Assembly (NCBI GenBank): GCA_021234155.1
Contig: JAJEKV010000003.1
Location: 32,657,166 to 32,721,165 of the forward strand
DNA length: 64,000 nt
Direction of reading: 5' to 3'
Source of the DNA: Isoetes taiwanensis
Taxonomy: Eukaryota > Streptophyta > Lycopodiopsida > Isoetales > Isoetaceae
Shown here: piece after piece, positions 10,991-20,689 of the stretch
How positions within the stretch are numbered: the stretch's first letter is position 1
Layout: every line of letters begins with the position of its first letter
Made by a program: the position numbers and the translations under genes
The notes under the pieces: generated by a model
The model's database searches: none
What the model was told of the DNA's origin: nothing
The model's input: the letters and a program-made list of their open reading frames with translations, nothing else

Positions 10991-11005
10991 ATATGCCCAC
11001 ATGAT
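10991..11005 (-). repeat. target site duplication of LINE 1 (right copy)
   Basis: Second copy of ATATGCCCACATGAT, identical to the left copy at all 15 positions. It marks the 5' truncation point of the LINE. Confidence 0.92.
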
Positions 11006-11411
11006 GTCATCAAGCAGGGGGTATTTCTGGCCATTCCTCATCTTCAACGTAACGGTCCATGAGGATTGCTAGAGCGAAGCGGGCTTCAAAATAGGTTTGC
11101 TTGCTGAAGCTGAGAATGGGGGCATTCTTCGTCCACCATTGGATGCCACGGAAGACATTATCTACGTGTTCATCGTCTCCCAGCACCATAAAATATCTCG
11201 ATCCAAGTACAATTGGGGAGGGTCCCTGCGTTGGATACATTTCAGAACTATTTCTTGAGTGTAAAACTCAAGAAAAAGAGCATAATCCGGGTGAACTTCC
11301 ATGTTGCTAATGAGGTCTACTTCTTGGAGCAAGCGTGAAGAGACTCAAATGGGACTTGGGGATCCCAGTGCTCACCATCCATGTACCATTATTGGCGGGT
11401 GGAAAACTTCA
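11006..11411 (-). pseudogene. unidentified retroelement-like ORF, proximal part
   Basis: Minus-strand start at MKFSTRQ (11411), then HWDPQVPFES, and in a shifted frame MEVHPDYALFLEFYTQEIV and LYLDRDILWCWETM. Another shift leads to QTYFEARFALAILMDRYVED, ending at the LINE target site. The aromatic, acidic composition continues in the fragment beyond the LINE. No domain I recognise. A TAA stop lies just after the start, so the copy is decayed. Possible identities are a divergent Gag or an accessory ORF. Confidence 0.5.
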
Positions 11412-11680
11412 TGGTAGAAAGAAAGAGAGGAGGAGGAGAGAAAACACTCGAAAGAGATAAGGAAAATACGAAACTTTGAGTTAAAGTTATCTTTAAAAAA
11501 GTGCTGATGTCAACGTCAGTAATTATGATAATAATAATTTTTTTTATATAATATTTGTAAAACACATTATATAATTATAGAGGACCTCAAACATGTAGAA
11601 GAAAACTCTACATGATTATATTCATACAAAAAGACAAAATTACAATAATTACATATACAAGTATACAAATTTGTTTGAAA
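11412..11680. other. AT-rich spacer
   Basis: Separates the end of the H3-like frame from the start of the next minus-strand ORF. It contains a TATA-like AT run (11530-11560) but nothing I can call a promoter with confidence. Confidence 0.4.
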
Positions 11681-12089
11681 CTACATGGGATCTTCTCGGA
11701 TCCTTCGAGTCCACGCCAAGTCCTTTGGCATTATGGTAACGCGCTTGGCGTGAATGGCGCAGAGGTTCGCATCCCTAAGAGGGCTACAAGGTAATCCTCT
11801 ACTGCCTTTTGTAGCACAAGTATGGCGTGAGTCTGGAATCTCAAATCAGTCTTATACACTTGGGCAATCTCCCGCACTAAGCCTTGAAGTGGCAACATGC
11901 GTATCAGGAGTTCCGTGGACTTTTAGTACTTCCGAATTTCCCGCAAGCAACTATACTAGCATTGAAGCGATAAGGCTTCTTTTGGCGCTCCGGTGGCGAT
12001 GGTAGGGAAAGAGACTTACCCTTACTGGTCGGATGGTTGGCTTTTCGAACTACTGCTTTGCGGCGTTTCGAACTCTTGGTCTTCCCCAT
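11681..12089 (-). pseudogene. histone H3-like fold, full-length, degenerate
   Basis: On the minus strand a Lys/Arg-rich tail starting MGKTKSSKRRKAV leads into KKPYRF, then (after a one-base shift) LREIRKY, a stop where H3 has Gln (CAA to TAA), and KSTELLIR. It goes on through [16 protein letters not shown], a helix ending EDYLV, and (after a second shift) [18 protein letters not shown] and RRIRE, to a TAG. These are the alpha-N, alpha-1, loop 1, alpha-2 and alpha-3 blocks of histone H3. The length matches H3 (about 136 codons). Loop 1 has no insertion, unlike many plant CENH3 proteins, and the tail lacks the ARTKQTARKS start. It is therefore a divergent H3 variant. The upstream coiled-coil frame reads into its N-terminus without a stop for about 56 codons, suggesting a fusion. 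Confidence 0.85.
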
Positions 12090-12857
12090 CCCTCTCGCTG
12101 CTTGGAATTGCTTCTTATATTGAGCTCCCAAACTTTGAGGGGTCTTCTTGCGCTTCCTCTGTATGATGCGGCCTTGAAGTTGGTCAGTAGCTTGCACTTG
12201 GGCTTCAACCTCACATATGCGTTTGGCTATCTTCTGAGCATGCCCCTCTAACCTCAAACAAACCTCAATTCTTCTGTATATCTCAACTCGGTATCAGTCT
12301 AGCATGGCTGCCATTTCAAGTTCAATATGCTGCTGAAGCTGGGGGGTAAGGTAGCCAGGGAGTTCATCCCAGTTGAATGTTTGGGTCTCTTCATCATAAT
12401 AATATTGAAGCAAGACGAAGAAATATGCATTCTCGATGCACTCTCCATTTCCCAGATTGATATACTCCCGCTTGGGCTTGTGGATCTCCTCCTCTTGCTA
12501 TTTTTCGCGCATCCGCTTCTAGGGCCATGTCCATGACCCTCTTTGCTTCGACTTGTGCAGCTTTGATATCATCATCCATTGCAGACTTTAGGGGATAAAA
12601 CTTGGTGATGGTTAGGACCCGGTCCGACTGCTCCAACAGAGTATACATCTCCCCCAGGGCATTAAGCTTTGGAAGGAAACGCTCGGTCAAGTGGAAGATG
12701 GGAAAGGGGATCCTTCCTCCTATTGTGAAATGCAAAACAAGTTGGTCTAGGAGGAGCTCAACTTTTTCAGGGTCTATGGCGAGGTTATATCCGAGCTGGC
12801 GAAGATCTGTATGATAGTTAGTGTTTCATAAGTTTGACCTTGATCAACACGTGCCAT
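12090..12857 (-). pseudogene. coiled-coil ORF upstream of and joined to the H3 fold
   Basis: Starts MARVDQGQTYETL at 12857 on the minus strand. After a shift it continues with DLRQLGYNLAIDPEKVELLL and FHLTERFLPKLNALGEMYTL, then an Ala/Glu/Lys-rich helix (KAAQVEAKRVMDMALEADA). In another frame come a segment with YYYDEETQTFNWDELPGYL and a Lys-rich helical stretch (HAQKIAKRICEVEAQVQ). That last frame is the same one in which the histone tail begins, with no stop between. No family recognised. The first shift near 12790, another near 12510 and a TGA near 12310 show decay. It may be a retroelement accessory protein that acquired an H3 domain. Confidence 0.55.
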
Positions 12858-13130
12858 GGCGGTGAAAGAGAGTTAGGTACTAAAGCAAGGCCCTTAGGTG
12901 AAGGCACTAGCTGAGGCAGTCGATGGCGACAGGTGAGGGAGGTCGGCTATGGCAAAGCGAGCTTGGTTCCCGCGGCTATGGCAGACGAGGATGGAGGAAA
13001 GAAAACAAAAAATGCAATACCTAAAAAAAATGGCCACTAAAAAATATGGCGGACGCGTATTTGAGGTGGCGGGGTGGTTTTGACGTCTCAGAATTCAATT
13101 TAAAATTGATGTTTCCCTATCGGCACCAAT
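12858..13130. other. leader-like DNA between LTR-like repeat and ORF
   Basis: A-rich DNA with no ORF. On the minus strand the sequence TTGGTGCCGATAGGG lies at about 13125-13111, just inside the LTR-like block. It resembles a tRNA primer site but I cannot name the tRNA. If correct, the ORFs to the left are the internal part of a minus-strand LTR element. Confidence 0.35.
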
Positions 13131-13781
13131 TTCGATCCTGAGGCCGGCTGATGATGCCAATGATATGTCCAAAGGATGCGCTAGTCTAAATAAAGTGTCT
13201 CTGACGTAAAGAAACAAAAATCACCTCAATCCGAGTCTCCTACAGAAAGTTATGGTCTCTGGAAACAAGGGACCTCATTCGGATGAAAACTCAACATAAC
13301 TTCACCTTAATATCTTAAAAGTTTTTCTTCTTAACCAACTCATTCTCACCAAATTGGTCAATTATCATATAAATACGGGAAATTTCCCTCCCATGGCGAC
13401 TACATCACCACAGAAAGGCCCTCTGTCTGCCTCGGACCGCTTGTGATGGCCAAGTGTTCGGGTGAAGGACACAGAGGTGTCATTCGTCCCACGCCTTCTA
13501 TGGGAATCCTATATAACGGAAGCGTGTATAAAGGTTAGCACCTAGCTCACAATATATAAAATAATATGCCACCTTGAAGGGTGGCCCATCCATCAAAAGC
13601 ACAACACGTCATAATAGTAGGAAACATAACGAATGCATAAAAAATGAAGGGCCTAATCCCAGGCTCAGATTCAATGGTGTTAGCTGACAGGCAGAGCCTC
13701 CAAATATCAACAGACATAATAGTGGCAATGGCGTTGGCTGGCATAGAATAGTTTTTGCTTGATAGACCGGCCATGACAAGA
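13131..13781 (-). repeat. LTR-like repeat R, copy 1
   Basis: The reverse complement of about 13380-13760 is similar over some 400 bp to 34740-35165. Shared blocks are GGATGGRCCACCCTTCRWGG, a TATA-like CGYTATATAGGAT, and GGGAAATTTCCCGTATTTAT, with roughly three-quarters identity by eye. A TATA element followed by a repeated leader fits an LTR, here read leftward. The exact ends are not determined; a different repeat begins at 13782. Confidence 0.6.
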
Positions 13782-14298
13782 TGTGACATACGTCTTTATA
13801 TGTTATACATATTAATGTATGACACATCACCATGAATACTTGCTATGTTAGAATAAATATTAATTTAAAATTCAAGTATGCCAAATTATTAATAATTAGT
13901 CATTAACTATGTTAATTAATTATTATTAATTTAGTTTAAGGGGTGCTACCTGGCCCAAAGGTAGAGATACTAACTTTGGGTCACCCAAATTGGGGTTGAG
14001 GATAACATAATTTCTAAGGAGGGGAGAATATAGTGTTCCACGTATTTATATTCTATATATACAAATACATGACACATCACTATGAATACTTAACGGTGTA
14101 TTAATTATTCATGTTATTAATTAACAAGGTAAGGTTAGCTATGTTAGAATCAAATATTAAAAAGCCAAGTATGCAAAATTATCAATAATTAGTCATTAAC
14201 TATGTTAATTAATTGTTAATAATTTAGTTTAAGGGATGCCGCCTGGCCCAAATCGATAAGGTAGAGCTAACTTTTGGTCACCAAAATTGGGGCTTCCA
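13782..14298 (+). repeat. imperfect tandem duplication with polypurine tract between
   Basis: Copy A (from 13782, TGTGACATACG) and copy B (from 14034, TGTTCCACG) share GACACATCACYATGAATACT, a run around AATTAGTCATTAACTATG and a tail around AATTGGGG. Copy B has insertions. Immediately before copy B is AAGGAGGGGAGAATATAG (14016-14033), which looks like a polypurine tract preceding an LTR that starts TGTT. This may be the 3' end of an LTR element; no coding part is left. Confidence 0.6.
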
Positions 14299-15005
14299 CC
14301 CCAATTTGCTTCAATTCGAATTGGAGAGGGAGGAGGAGCTTATTCAACCAGCAGAGCATGGAGGACCTGAGAGATGGGAGATCTAGCTCAGATATTGGTT
14401 AGTAGGCTTAATTAGCTTGAGATTCTAGGTAGAGATTAACCCTTGGTTGTTTAGATGGATGATTAATCTCTTCTTGATGTTCTATTTGAAGTTATGAATG
14501 GATTTATGAATTATGATAGTTCTTCTGCTATACCTCTTGTGCTTGTGGGATTACGGGGGGTAGAGACCTAAAGGCTATGTAGAAGTAGAGATGCTTCTAG
14601 CTAGAATCTCTTAAATCCCATTAAATATGGCCTGTGTACAAGAGCCCACCTGGCTGTGGAGGTTATGCTGTAATTGAGCACCAGATAACAAACACCATGG
14701 TGAGGTGGAGGTGGAGCCTTCAATCATGGCTATTGGGGCTCCTATAGTGTTCTAGGCTTATAGTCGATCACCACCTATGTGCCGGGTATGGGTCTGACAC
14801 TCCCTGGGTCGCAGACACCGTCCGAGGGGACGTCCTGGGCTCGCTAGGTGCATTGAGTCGATCTATAGATTTAGGGGGCTAAGTCAGGTACAGATGCATG
14901 GGTGCCAGTGATGCCATGATCCTCTAGCCACCATGGAACCATGGTGCTCCAGGAAGGGACTTGTCCCATTCCCACATTGGACAAAGGAGATGCAACCTGA
15001 AGTAG
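14299..15005. other. no gene recognised
   Basis: Flanking DNA of the large gypsy insertion. It is moderately GC-richer than the DNA to its left, with no open frame or domain that I recognise. Confidence 0.4.
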
Positions 15006-15010
15006 TCTCA
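15006..15010 (+). repeat. TSD TCTCA, left copy
   Basis: Five-base direct repeat adjoining the TGTTAG start of the 5' LTR. The same five bases follow the 3' LTR at 34644-34648. Confidence 0.9.
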
Positions 15011-15598
15011 TGTTAGTCCTGTGCCCCCTGGTACAGGACTATTCATGCATTCGACGGACCAAGTCAAGGCCAAGAATCCACAACCAGGCGCGGGTTAGTC
15101 GTCAAAGGCCCAGCAGAAGACCAAGCAGCAGACCACGCAGTCAAAGCCTGGGTCTGCTACCAAGAAGCGCCGCTTAGACAAGTGACGGCCCATCACCATC
15201 CGCGTCAGCATCAGCGAGATTTCAGGCTTTTCAAGAGGCACCGCCAGCATTCCTGCAAATCAGGCCTCCTTCCAGGAGTCGGCACCGAGATCAGTCAGAG
15301 TGTCTATATTGGGCCAAAGGCCATTGTACTATATATATGAGTAGAGCTAGCACATGAGTTTTAGATGAGTTTTGAGTCTTGTCTCACTTCAGTTTTCTCT
15401 CTTTTGCGAGAGCTCATGTATTGCCATCATTGATATCAAGGAAGCTTATCATTGTTGTCTCATTGTTTGTTGTTTCCTTTTCCCCTTCATTGTTTTCTTG
15501 CAAATCCCGCGTGACATAGTCCCCGGATTCTCCTGTTAGATCCACGGGTCCTCACAGGGGGCTGTCTTGCAGGAGTTCCCGAACCCAGACCCCAAACA
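15011..15598 (+). repeat. 5' LTR of the gypsy element
   Basis: 588 bp, starting TGTTAGTCCTGTGCC and ending CAGACCCCAAACA. A TATA box (ACTATATATATGAG) lies near 15328-15342. Transcription would start downstream, in the part that is nearly identical in both LTRs. It differs from the 3' LTR mostly in the first half. Confidence 0.95.
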
Positions 15599-15599
15599 C

Positions 15600-15617
15600 T
15601 GTCGCCGCTGCCGGGTC
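15600..15617 (+). promoter_or_regulatory. primer binding site, tRNA-Asp-like
   Basis: TGTCGCCGCTGCCGGGTC starts one base after the 5' LTR. It resembles the tRNA-Asp primer site of plant gypsy elements (TGGCGCCGTTGCCGGGGA), matching about 14 of 18 positions. Confidence 0.7.
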
Positions 15618-15645
15618 TGATTCGACTTTTCTCTAGTCTGTCGCC

Positions 15646-17903
15646 ATGTCTGCCCGAAACTTCACGCCAGAAGAACTTCTTTCCCAAACGGCGTCTCGCT
15701 TGGAGTGTCATCAGCGAAGGGAAGTTGTTCGCAATATGTAGGCATGTTCTAGGGTATGAAAATAAGGTTGAGAAGGTTGAGCCTGATAGGGCTCCTGATA
15801 GTGATGAGGTGACTGAGGCTGTGAGCAATGTTTGCACGCTTGAGCCGGGGAATTTGGACGAGACATGACACGAGGGGTGGGTGGCGCCGACTGAGCCCTT
15901 GACCGAATGTGGCCTCCCTCAATGTCATAAGCAGATCCATACTCGTAGTCAATTGGCCTAGGAGGTGGCTGCTGAATACTGCAATGTAGGGCGTAAGTGT
16001 TTCTTTCTTTTGCAAAACTGACCGTGTAACTTGGTCCCTAGGGTAATTTTGGCATTCCGGACGATGTGGCGAAGTCGAATCGCCATTTCGGAGCCTCCGC
16101 AATGTCCGAACAACAAAACACTTTGGTTTATACACTGTCGCCCGCAGGACGCTTCACGGTTTGATATGTTCTCCCGGACGGATGTTGGATTTTTTTGGAC
16201 CTTCTCGGACCAGGTTCTTTGAACAAAGAATTCAACGGTCGGATACGGGAACCGAGATCCGGGAGTGTGGTCTTTAGCGTACGCCCCCCCGGCGGAGCGC
16301 TGCCAGGAAAGGCTGCCTCGGGAAGCTTTTTGGGGCTCGCCTTTTTGGGGTTCGGACTCTCCCCTCTAATGAGGAGGCCTTGTAAGGTCCTGGCCTTGTT
16401 TGACTTGGGCAAGTGTGCCAGTGAGCATGCACAACCTCAACTGAAATTCCACATCTTTTCCACCACCTTGCGTGGCTCTCCTCATCAATGGCTCATGTCA
16501 AACAAAAGCCACTGGAAACAAGATTGGTCTGAAATAAGAACTGCTTTTCTTTCTCACTATGGGACCACGGATGATGATCAACTTCATCTCAAGCAACTCA
16601 ATGACCTTCAACAAGAGCCCACGGAGTCCTCTCGGGATTTTGCAGATCGACTTCACATTCTGCTCAGCAAACTCAAGGAGTACCCAACACAGAGCCAGAT
16701 CTTGGTCTGGTTTCTCCAAGGACTTCCTCCAGCTATCCGACTCATGACTGAATACCTGCGCCCGAAGACTTTGGAGCAGGCTATTGACCTTGTCAATCAC
16801 TCAGCCCAATATTTCCTCCCGTGGCGTGGCCCTTCAGGAGCTCCCTTTCACCCGTCATGGTTCCACAGACTGCTGTCCAACCTCAACACGCCAATCCGCA
16901 GCGCAGTCAGATCTGGTGCCATATCTGCAAATATCAAGGCCACTTGGCGAATGAGTGCAACTCCACCAATGGCCCGCCTCATTGTAAACGATGCAACATG
17001 TGCAATCACGTCACGGAAGAGTGCACTCGCACTCATCCTACGCCTTTCCGCAACAAACTGGTTTATCAAGTTCAAACCACACCTCAGCAACAATCGCAAT
17101 ATCAGCAGCCACCAATGCAAGCGCAACCCAATCAACTCTATCAGCAACAGGAGCAACAATGGGGACCCAACACACGTCCTCCTTTTGATCCTTCTAAAGC
17201 TCAGTGTTATCACTGTCACGAATGGGGTCATACCACCACGGCATGTCCTCAACTTCCACAAGTTCAGGTACAGCTTCCTGGCACAAATCAGACCACCTCG
17301 GTCCGCCTCACGGCTTACCAACTCTGGATTGCCAATGGCAAACAATGCCCACGTCCTGTTCTTCGGAAGCCACCACGTGCGCCTCAGCAATCACGCTATC
17401 AACCAGCTCCTGCCAATCAACCTCAGATGGATCAACAAGCACAAGAAGAAATTTTTCAGGCTCTTAATCCTCCAGTCCAGCCGTCAAATTGGGTTGGTTT
17501 GGTTTCACGCCAGACCAGGGCGTCACGTCCCTTAACCATCATTCCTAATGGCACGCAACCTGCCTTTGCAGTTGACACCATTCCTCATGAAGAGGAAAAA
17601 AAGGTTCACTTTGCACCTGACTTGGGGAAACTCATGCCGCATGTCATGCCTAAAGTTCGCCAAAGCATTTTGAACCTCATGCAAGCTGCTGAAGGCCGCA
17701 CGTTGGCAAATGTTCATGCCACCACCAGAGCTCAACAACGCCAAGATACACCTTCCACATCTCAACCTCCACGCTCTCAGACATATCCAAATATTGCTGC
17801 AGAGGTTGACCTACTCAAAGAAGTTGCTGCTTCATTACCACGCACTCCCGCACCTGTGGATCCAGCAGATCCTTTTTCTCATGTGCCTCTGTTACTCCAA
17901 TAG
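15646..17903 (+). pseudogene. Gag with three CCHC zinc knuckles
   Basis: A start codon in good context opens MSARNFTPEELLSQTASRLE. The frame soon breaks. The capsid-type domain is readable from about 16390 to 16820 (WSEIRTAFLSHYGTTDDDQ, SRDFADRLHILLSKLKEYP). A shift near 16815 leads into a 360-codon frame with three knuckles: CHICKYQGHLANEC, CKRCNMCNHVTEEC and CYHCHEWGHTTTAC, all CX2CX4HX4C. Between the last two is a Gln-rich linker. Three knuckles in one Gag is more than the usual one or two. Gag packages the element RNA. Plus-strand residues of the long 16195-17535 frame after 16820 are out-of-frame shadow. Confidence 0.87.
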
Positions 17904-17933
17904 GAGCTGGCAAAAATCAAAATTCCTTTAAGT

Positions 17934-18548
17934 TTGGCAACAATTTTGAAACTATGTCCTGCTCTCAAGGACCAGTTACCACTCCCGATTGTTTTAGTTG
18001 GGGCTGTTGCTACCTCTACACCCACGGTACATGCCACGGTGGGCAATCAACAAGTCAATCATGTTCAAATTGACGGAGGTAGCGCGGTCAATCTCATCAC
18101 GGATAAACTCCGCAAACAAATGGGCATCAAACAACTCTATCGTGCCCCATATGACATCAAATTGGCTAATGGCCATATCACGAGACCTCAAGGCGTCACG
18201 CCTCTTCTACACATCAACATTGATGATCTCCGATTCCCCTTGGAATTTGGTGTTTGGAAGGCTGGAGAAGATCCAGGTGATTATGAAATGTTGGTCGGCC
18301 GACCTTTTCTCCGCCAGGCCAAGAGCATCCATTACTGGGCCACGGATCAGTTAGTCATCACAGATGGTCACCTTAATGCCACTATGGACTTGGAAACCGG
18401 TAAGATCATTTCGGTCGACAATGCTGAACCCTCTCTCTCTCTGACACTGATTCTGAGGAACCCCAGAATATCTATCAAGTTTAGGCTCCACCTACGAGTC
18501 TACCTCTGTCATCCTACCCCGAATATGCTGATCCTTGGGGAGAAATGA
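17934..18548 (+). pseudogene. aspartic protease region of Pol
   Basis: A clean 204-codon frame with the catalytic motif QIDGGSAVNLITDKL, then ANGHITRPQG, and the second conserved block YEMLVGRPFLRQAKS. The DGGS form of the D-T/S-G motif occurs in Tat-type elements. The frame ends shortly after in an acidic linker. Gag-to-protease spacing is about 30 bp with a frame change. Role in the family: polyprotein cleavage. Confidence 0.85.
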
Positions 18549-19740
18549 CTCTTGATCAGGACCAGGCTGTGGCGGCTTTGCTTGACCCCTACCTGGCTCC
18601 TTGCAATCGAATTCAACGGGTTGATCACTTTTCAGATGCTGAACCTCCTGCAGCTCCTTTAGATGTACACGCTGTCATGAAGCAACCGCTGCTTGATGAA
18701 ACTCAGCAACCTCTCTTCTTCACCACACAGAGTGCCACACATCCGGTCATGCTCCAACCTCCTGCTCATATTGTCCAGGACACGGAAGTTATCCCCCATA
18801 TTCAGACTCCAGAAGTCGAGATTGTGGACGTGGGCAACAATCACCTGTCGCATTCTTTGTAAATCTTCCGACACCCTATAAATGCGTGGCCGTCACGCTC
18901 TTCAAAAGTTCAAACACATTTTCGCCTGGAGCTACCGAGATCTTCGGGAGATCAACAAAACCTTGGGGGAACTCACCATTCCTACCAAACCTGATGCACG
19001 TCCAGTTTAGCAACGACAGTACCGGCTCAACCCCAATTACCGTGATCGCGTCAAGGCGTAAATTGACAAACTCCTTCTTTGCGCAGTTTGATCTATAAGG
19101 TCAAACATTACGAATGGGTGAGCCCCATAGTCATTGCACTCAAACACAATGGGAAGATCCGTGTTTGCGTGGACTCTAGGAAACTAAATCAGGCCACGGG
19201 CGTGACCATTTTCCACTTCCATTCACAGACACGGAGTTACGGAAGAGGTTCTTTGGACATGAGATGTACTCCTTCATGGATGGTTTTTTACGGCTACAAT
19301 CAGATCTCAATCAAAGAATCGATCAACTCAAGGCGACTTTCACCACCGGGGTGGGGTACTTTTTGCCTACAAGGTGGTTCCTTTTGGATTATCAAACTCT
19401 CCATCAACGTTTCAACGCATCATGCTCTTTTTTTCATGATTTTATGAAGGAAAATCCCTTCTTGCAAATTTTTCAAGATGACTTCTCGCCTCTGAGTTCC
19501 ATGGCTGACCATTTGGATAAATTGGAACTTCGTCTTTGAGAAATGTGATGAGTCCGGCATTAGTCTCAATCGAGAAATGCACCTTTTGTGTCGCCAGGTG
19601 TTACGTTAGGACACGTTGTCGTAAAAGCGGTATCACCACGGATCCCGCCAAAATCGGTTGTGTGCTCAAGGCTCAAGCACCAGCCAATATCAAAGAGACA
19701 CGCTCTTTCACAGGTAAGGTCAATTATTACTCCACCTTCA
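18545..19740 (+). pseudogene. reverse transcriptase, many frameshifts
   Basis: A linker frame (18545-18862) precedes RT. Recognisable blocks are LQKFKHIFAWSYRDL, YEWVSPIVIALKHNGKIRVC with VDSRKLNQAT, MYSFMDGF-YNQI, FTTGVGYF, and the catalytic LQIFQDDFSPLSSMADHLDK at about 19455-19515. Next come EKCTFCVARCYV and SFTGKVNYYSTFIHGLA. Both active-site aspartates are present. At least six shifts are needed to connect the blocks, so this copy cannot make an active enzyme as written. Confidence 0.87.
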
Positions 19741-19971
19741 TTCACGGACTTGCGACCATTGCAGATCCTATTTATAAACTCACGGGTGATGAATCCACCT
19801 GGGCTTGGAATTCCCAGGCGGATGCTGCTTTCCAACAGTTGAAGCTTTTACTTACTCAGGCCCTGGTTCTTGTTCCTCCTCAATGGGACAAGCCCTTTCA
19901 CGTCCATGTCGATGTCTCGGCGTTTGCTATTGGAGCTGTTCTTTCTCAAGAATATGATGCCCACACTGACA
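19741..19971 (+). pseudogene. RNase H, N-terminal part, cut by nested array
   Basis: The frame runs from the RT connection into FHVHVDVSAFAIGAVLSQEY, which carries the first catalytic Asp of Ty3/gypsy RNase H, and stops at HTDKP where the array is inserted. The domain resumes after the array at RYASQKLNSAERNYSATERE, exactly as expected for an uninterrupted ancestor. Confidence 0.88.
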
Positions 19972-19976
19972 AACCC
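19972..19976 (+). repeat. TSD AACCC, left copy
   Basis: Five bases before the first LTR (TGTTAG) of the nested array. The same five follow the last LTR at 28526-28530. Confidence 0.9.
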
Positions 19977-20330
19977 TGTTAGTTTGAGTTCTTGGCGTGC
20001 ACCTTGCAGCAGCAGTCTATGACTGCCGGATGCTACAAGGCTGCCATGCTCATGATCACAAAACAAGAACAAGACAAACAAATATGAACAAAGAATGAGG
20101 GAAACGTAGCCAAGTGAGGCTCTCCAAATTTGAGATAAACCTGAGTACATCTGAAGAGGCTCCGATCTAATATAGTGTAGACCGCAAATCTGAGCCGTAC
20201 ACTAACTAAATCTAATCCCTACACTTATGTTAACCTAATCATGCCAAGTGTCAGTCTGCCACCACTGACACCTAACATGTGCATGCACCTAACATGTGCA
20301 TGCACAATGTTAACCACTAGGTGGTTAACA
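19977..20330 (-). repeat. array LTR 1
   Basis: 354 bp. On the plus strand it starts TGTTAGTTTGAG and ends GTGGTTAACA. The end nearest the internal region is an almost perfect palindrome (GTTAACCAC...GTGGTTAAC). A 17-bp unit ending GTGCATGCAC is doubled inside. Confidence 0.95.
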
Positions 20331-20347
20331 CTGCCTCCCCCTAAAAG
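20331..20347 (-). promoter_or_regulatory. polypurine tract of array unit 1
   Basis: On the minus strand CTTTTAGGGGGAGGCAG directly precedes the LTR start TGTTAACC, as expected for the plus-strand priming site. Equivalent tracts follow LTR 2 (from 23070) and, slightly altered, LTR 3 (from 25792). Confidence 0.8.
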
Positions 20348-20689
20348 TTTTTAGCACGAAAACATGTACAGACTTTTATAAGACAAGTCTGACAATTACA
20401 ACATGATGCCAAAAATTAGGGGTAAAAATGATGGTAATGGTTGGGTTGTGTCGCCGTAAAAGATCTTCACAAAGGCATGGATAACGAAGAGGATCCGAAG
20501 GAATGTCGATGCAGAACATGGATCATAGGAACTTTGGGCCAAAAAAACATGAAGACTATCCCCTTATATTATGGAGAAGTCCATTGTAACAAAAAATAGC
20601 CCAAATTTTCACTTAAAAACAAGTAGAGGGGGCTTGAAAAATGTAAACACCATAAAAGCAGGCCCCGTTATCAGCCACAAAGGAGTATA

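Noticed and set aside
11681..12089. Calling the H3-like fold a CENH3
   Set aside because: Loop 1 between alpha-1 and alpha-2 has H3 length, without the insertion typical of plant CENH3; the core is closer to canonical H3. Left as divergent H3-like.
16815..17535. The second half of the 446-codon plus frame (16195-17535) as coding
   Set aside because: The zinc-knuckle frame (16821-17903) is the real Gag frame here; the other frame shows no motif after about 16820 and is a shadow.
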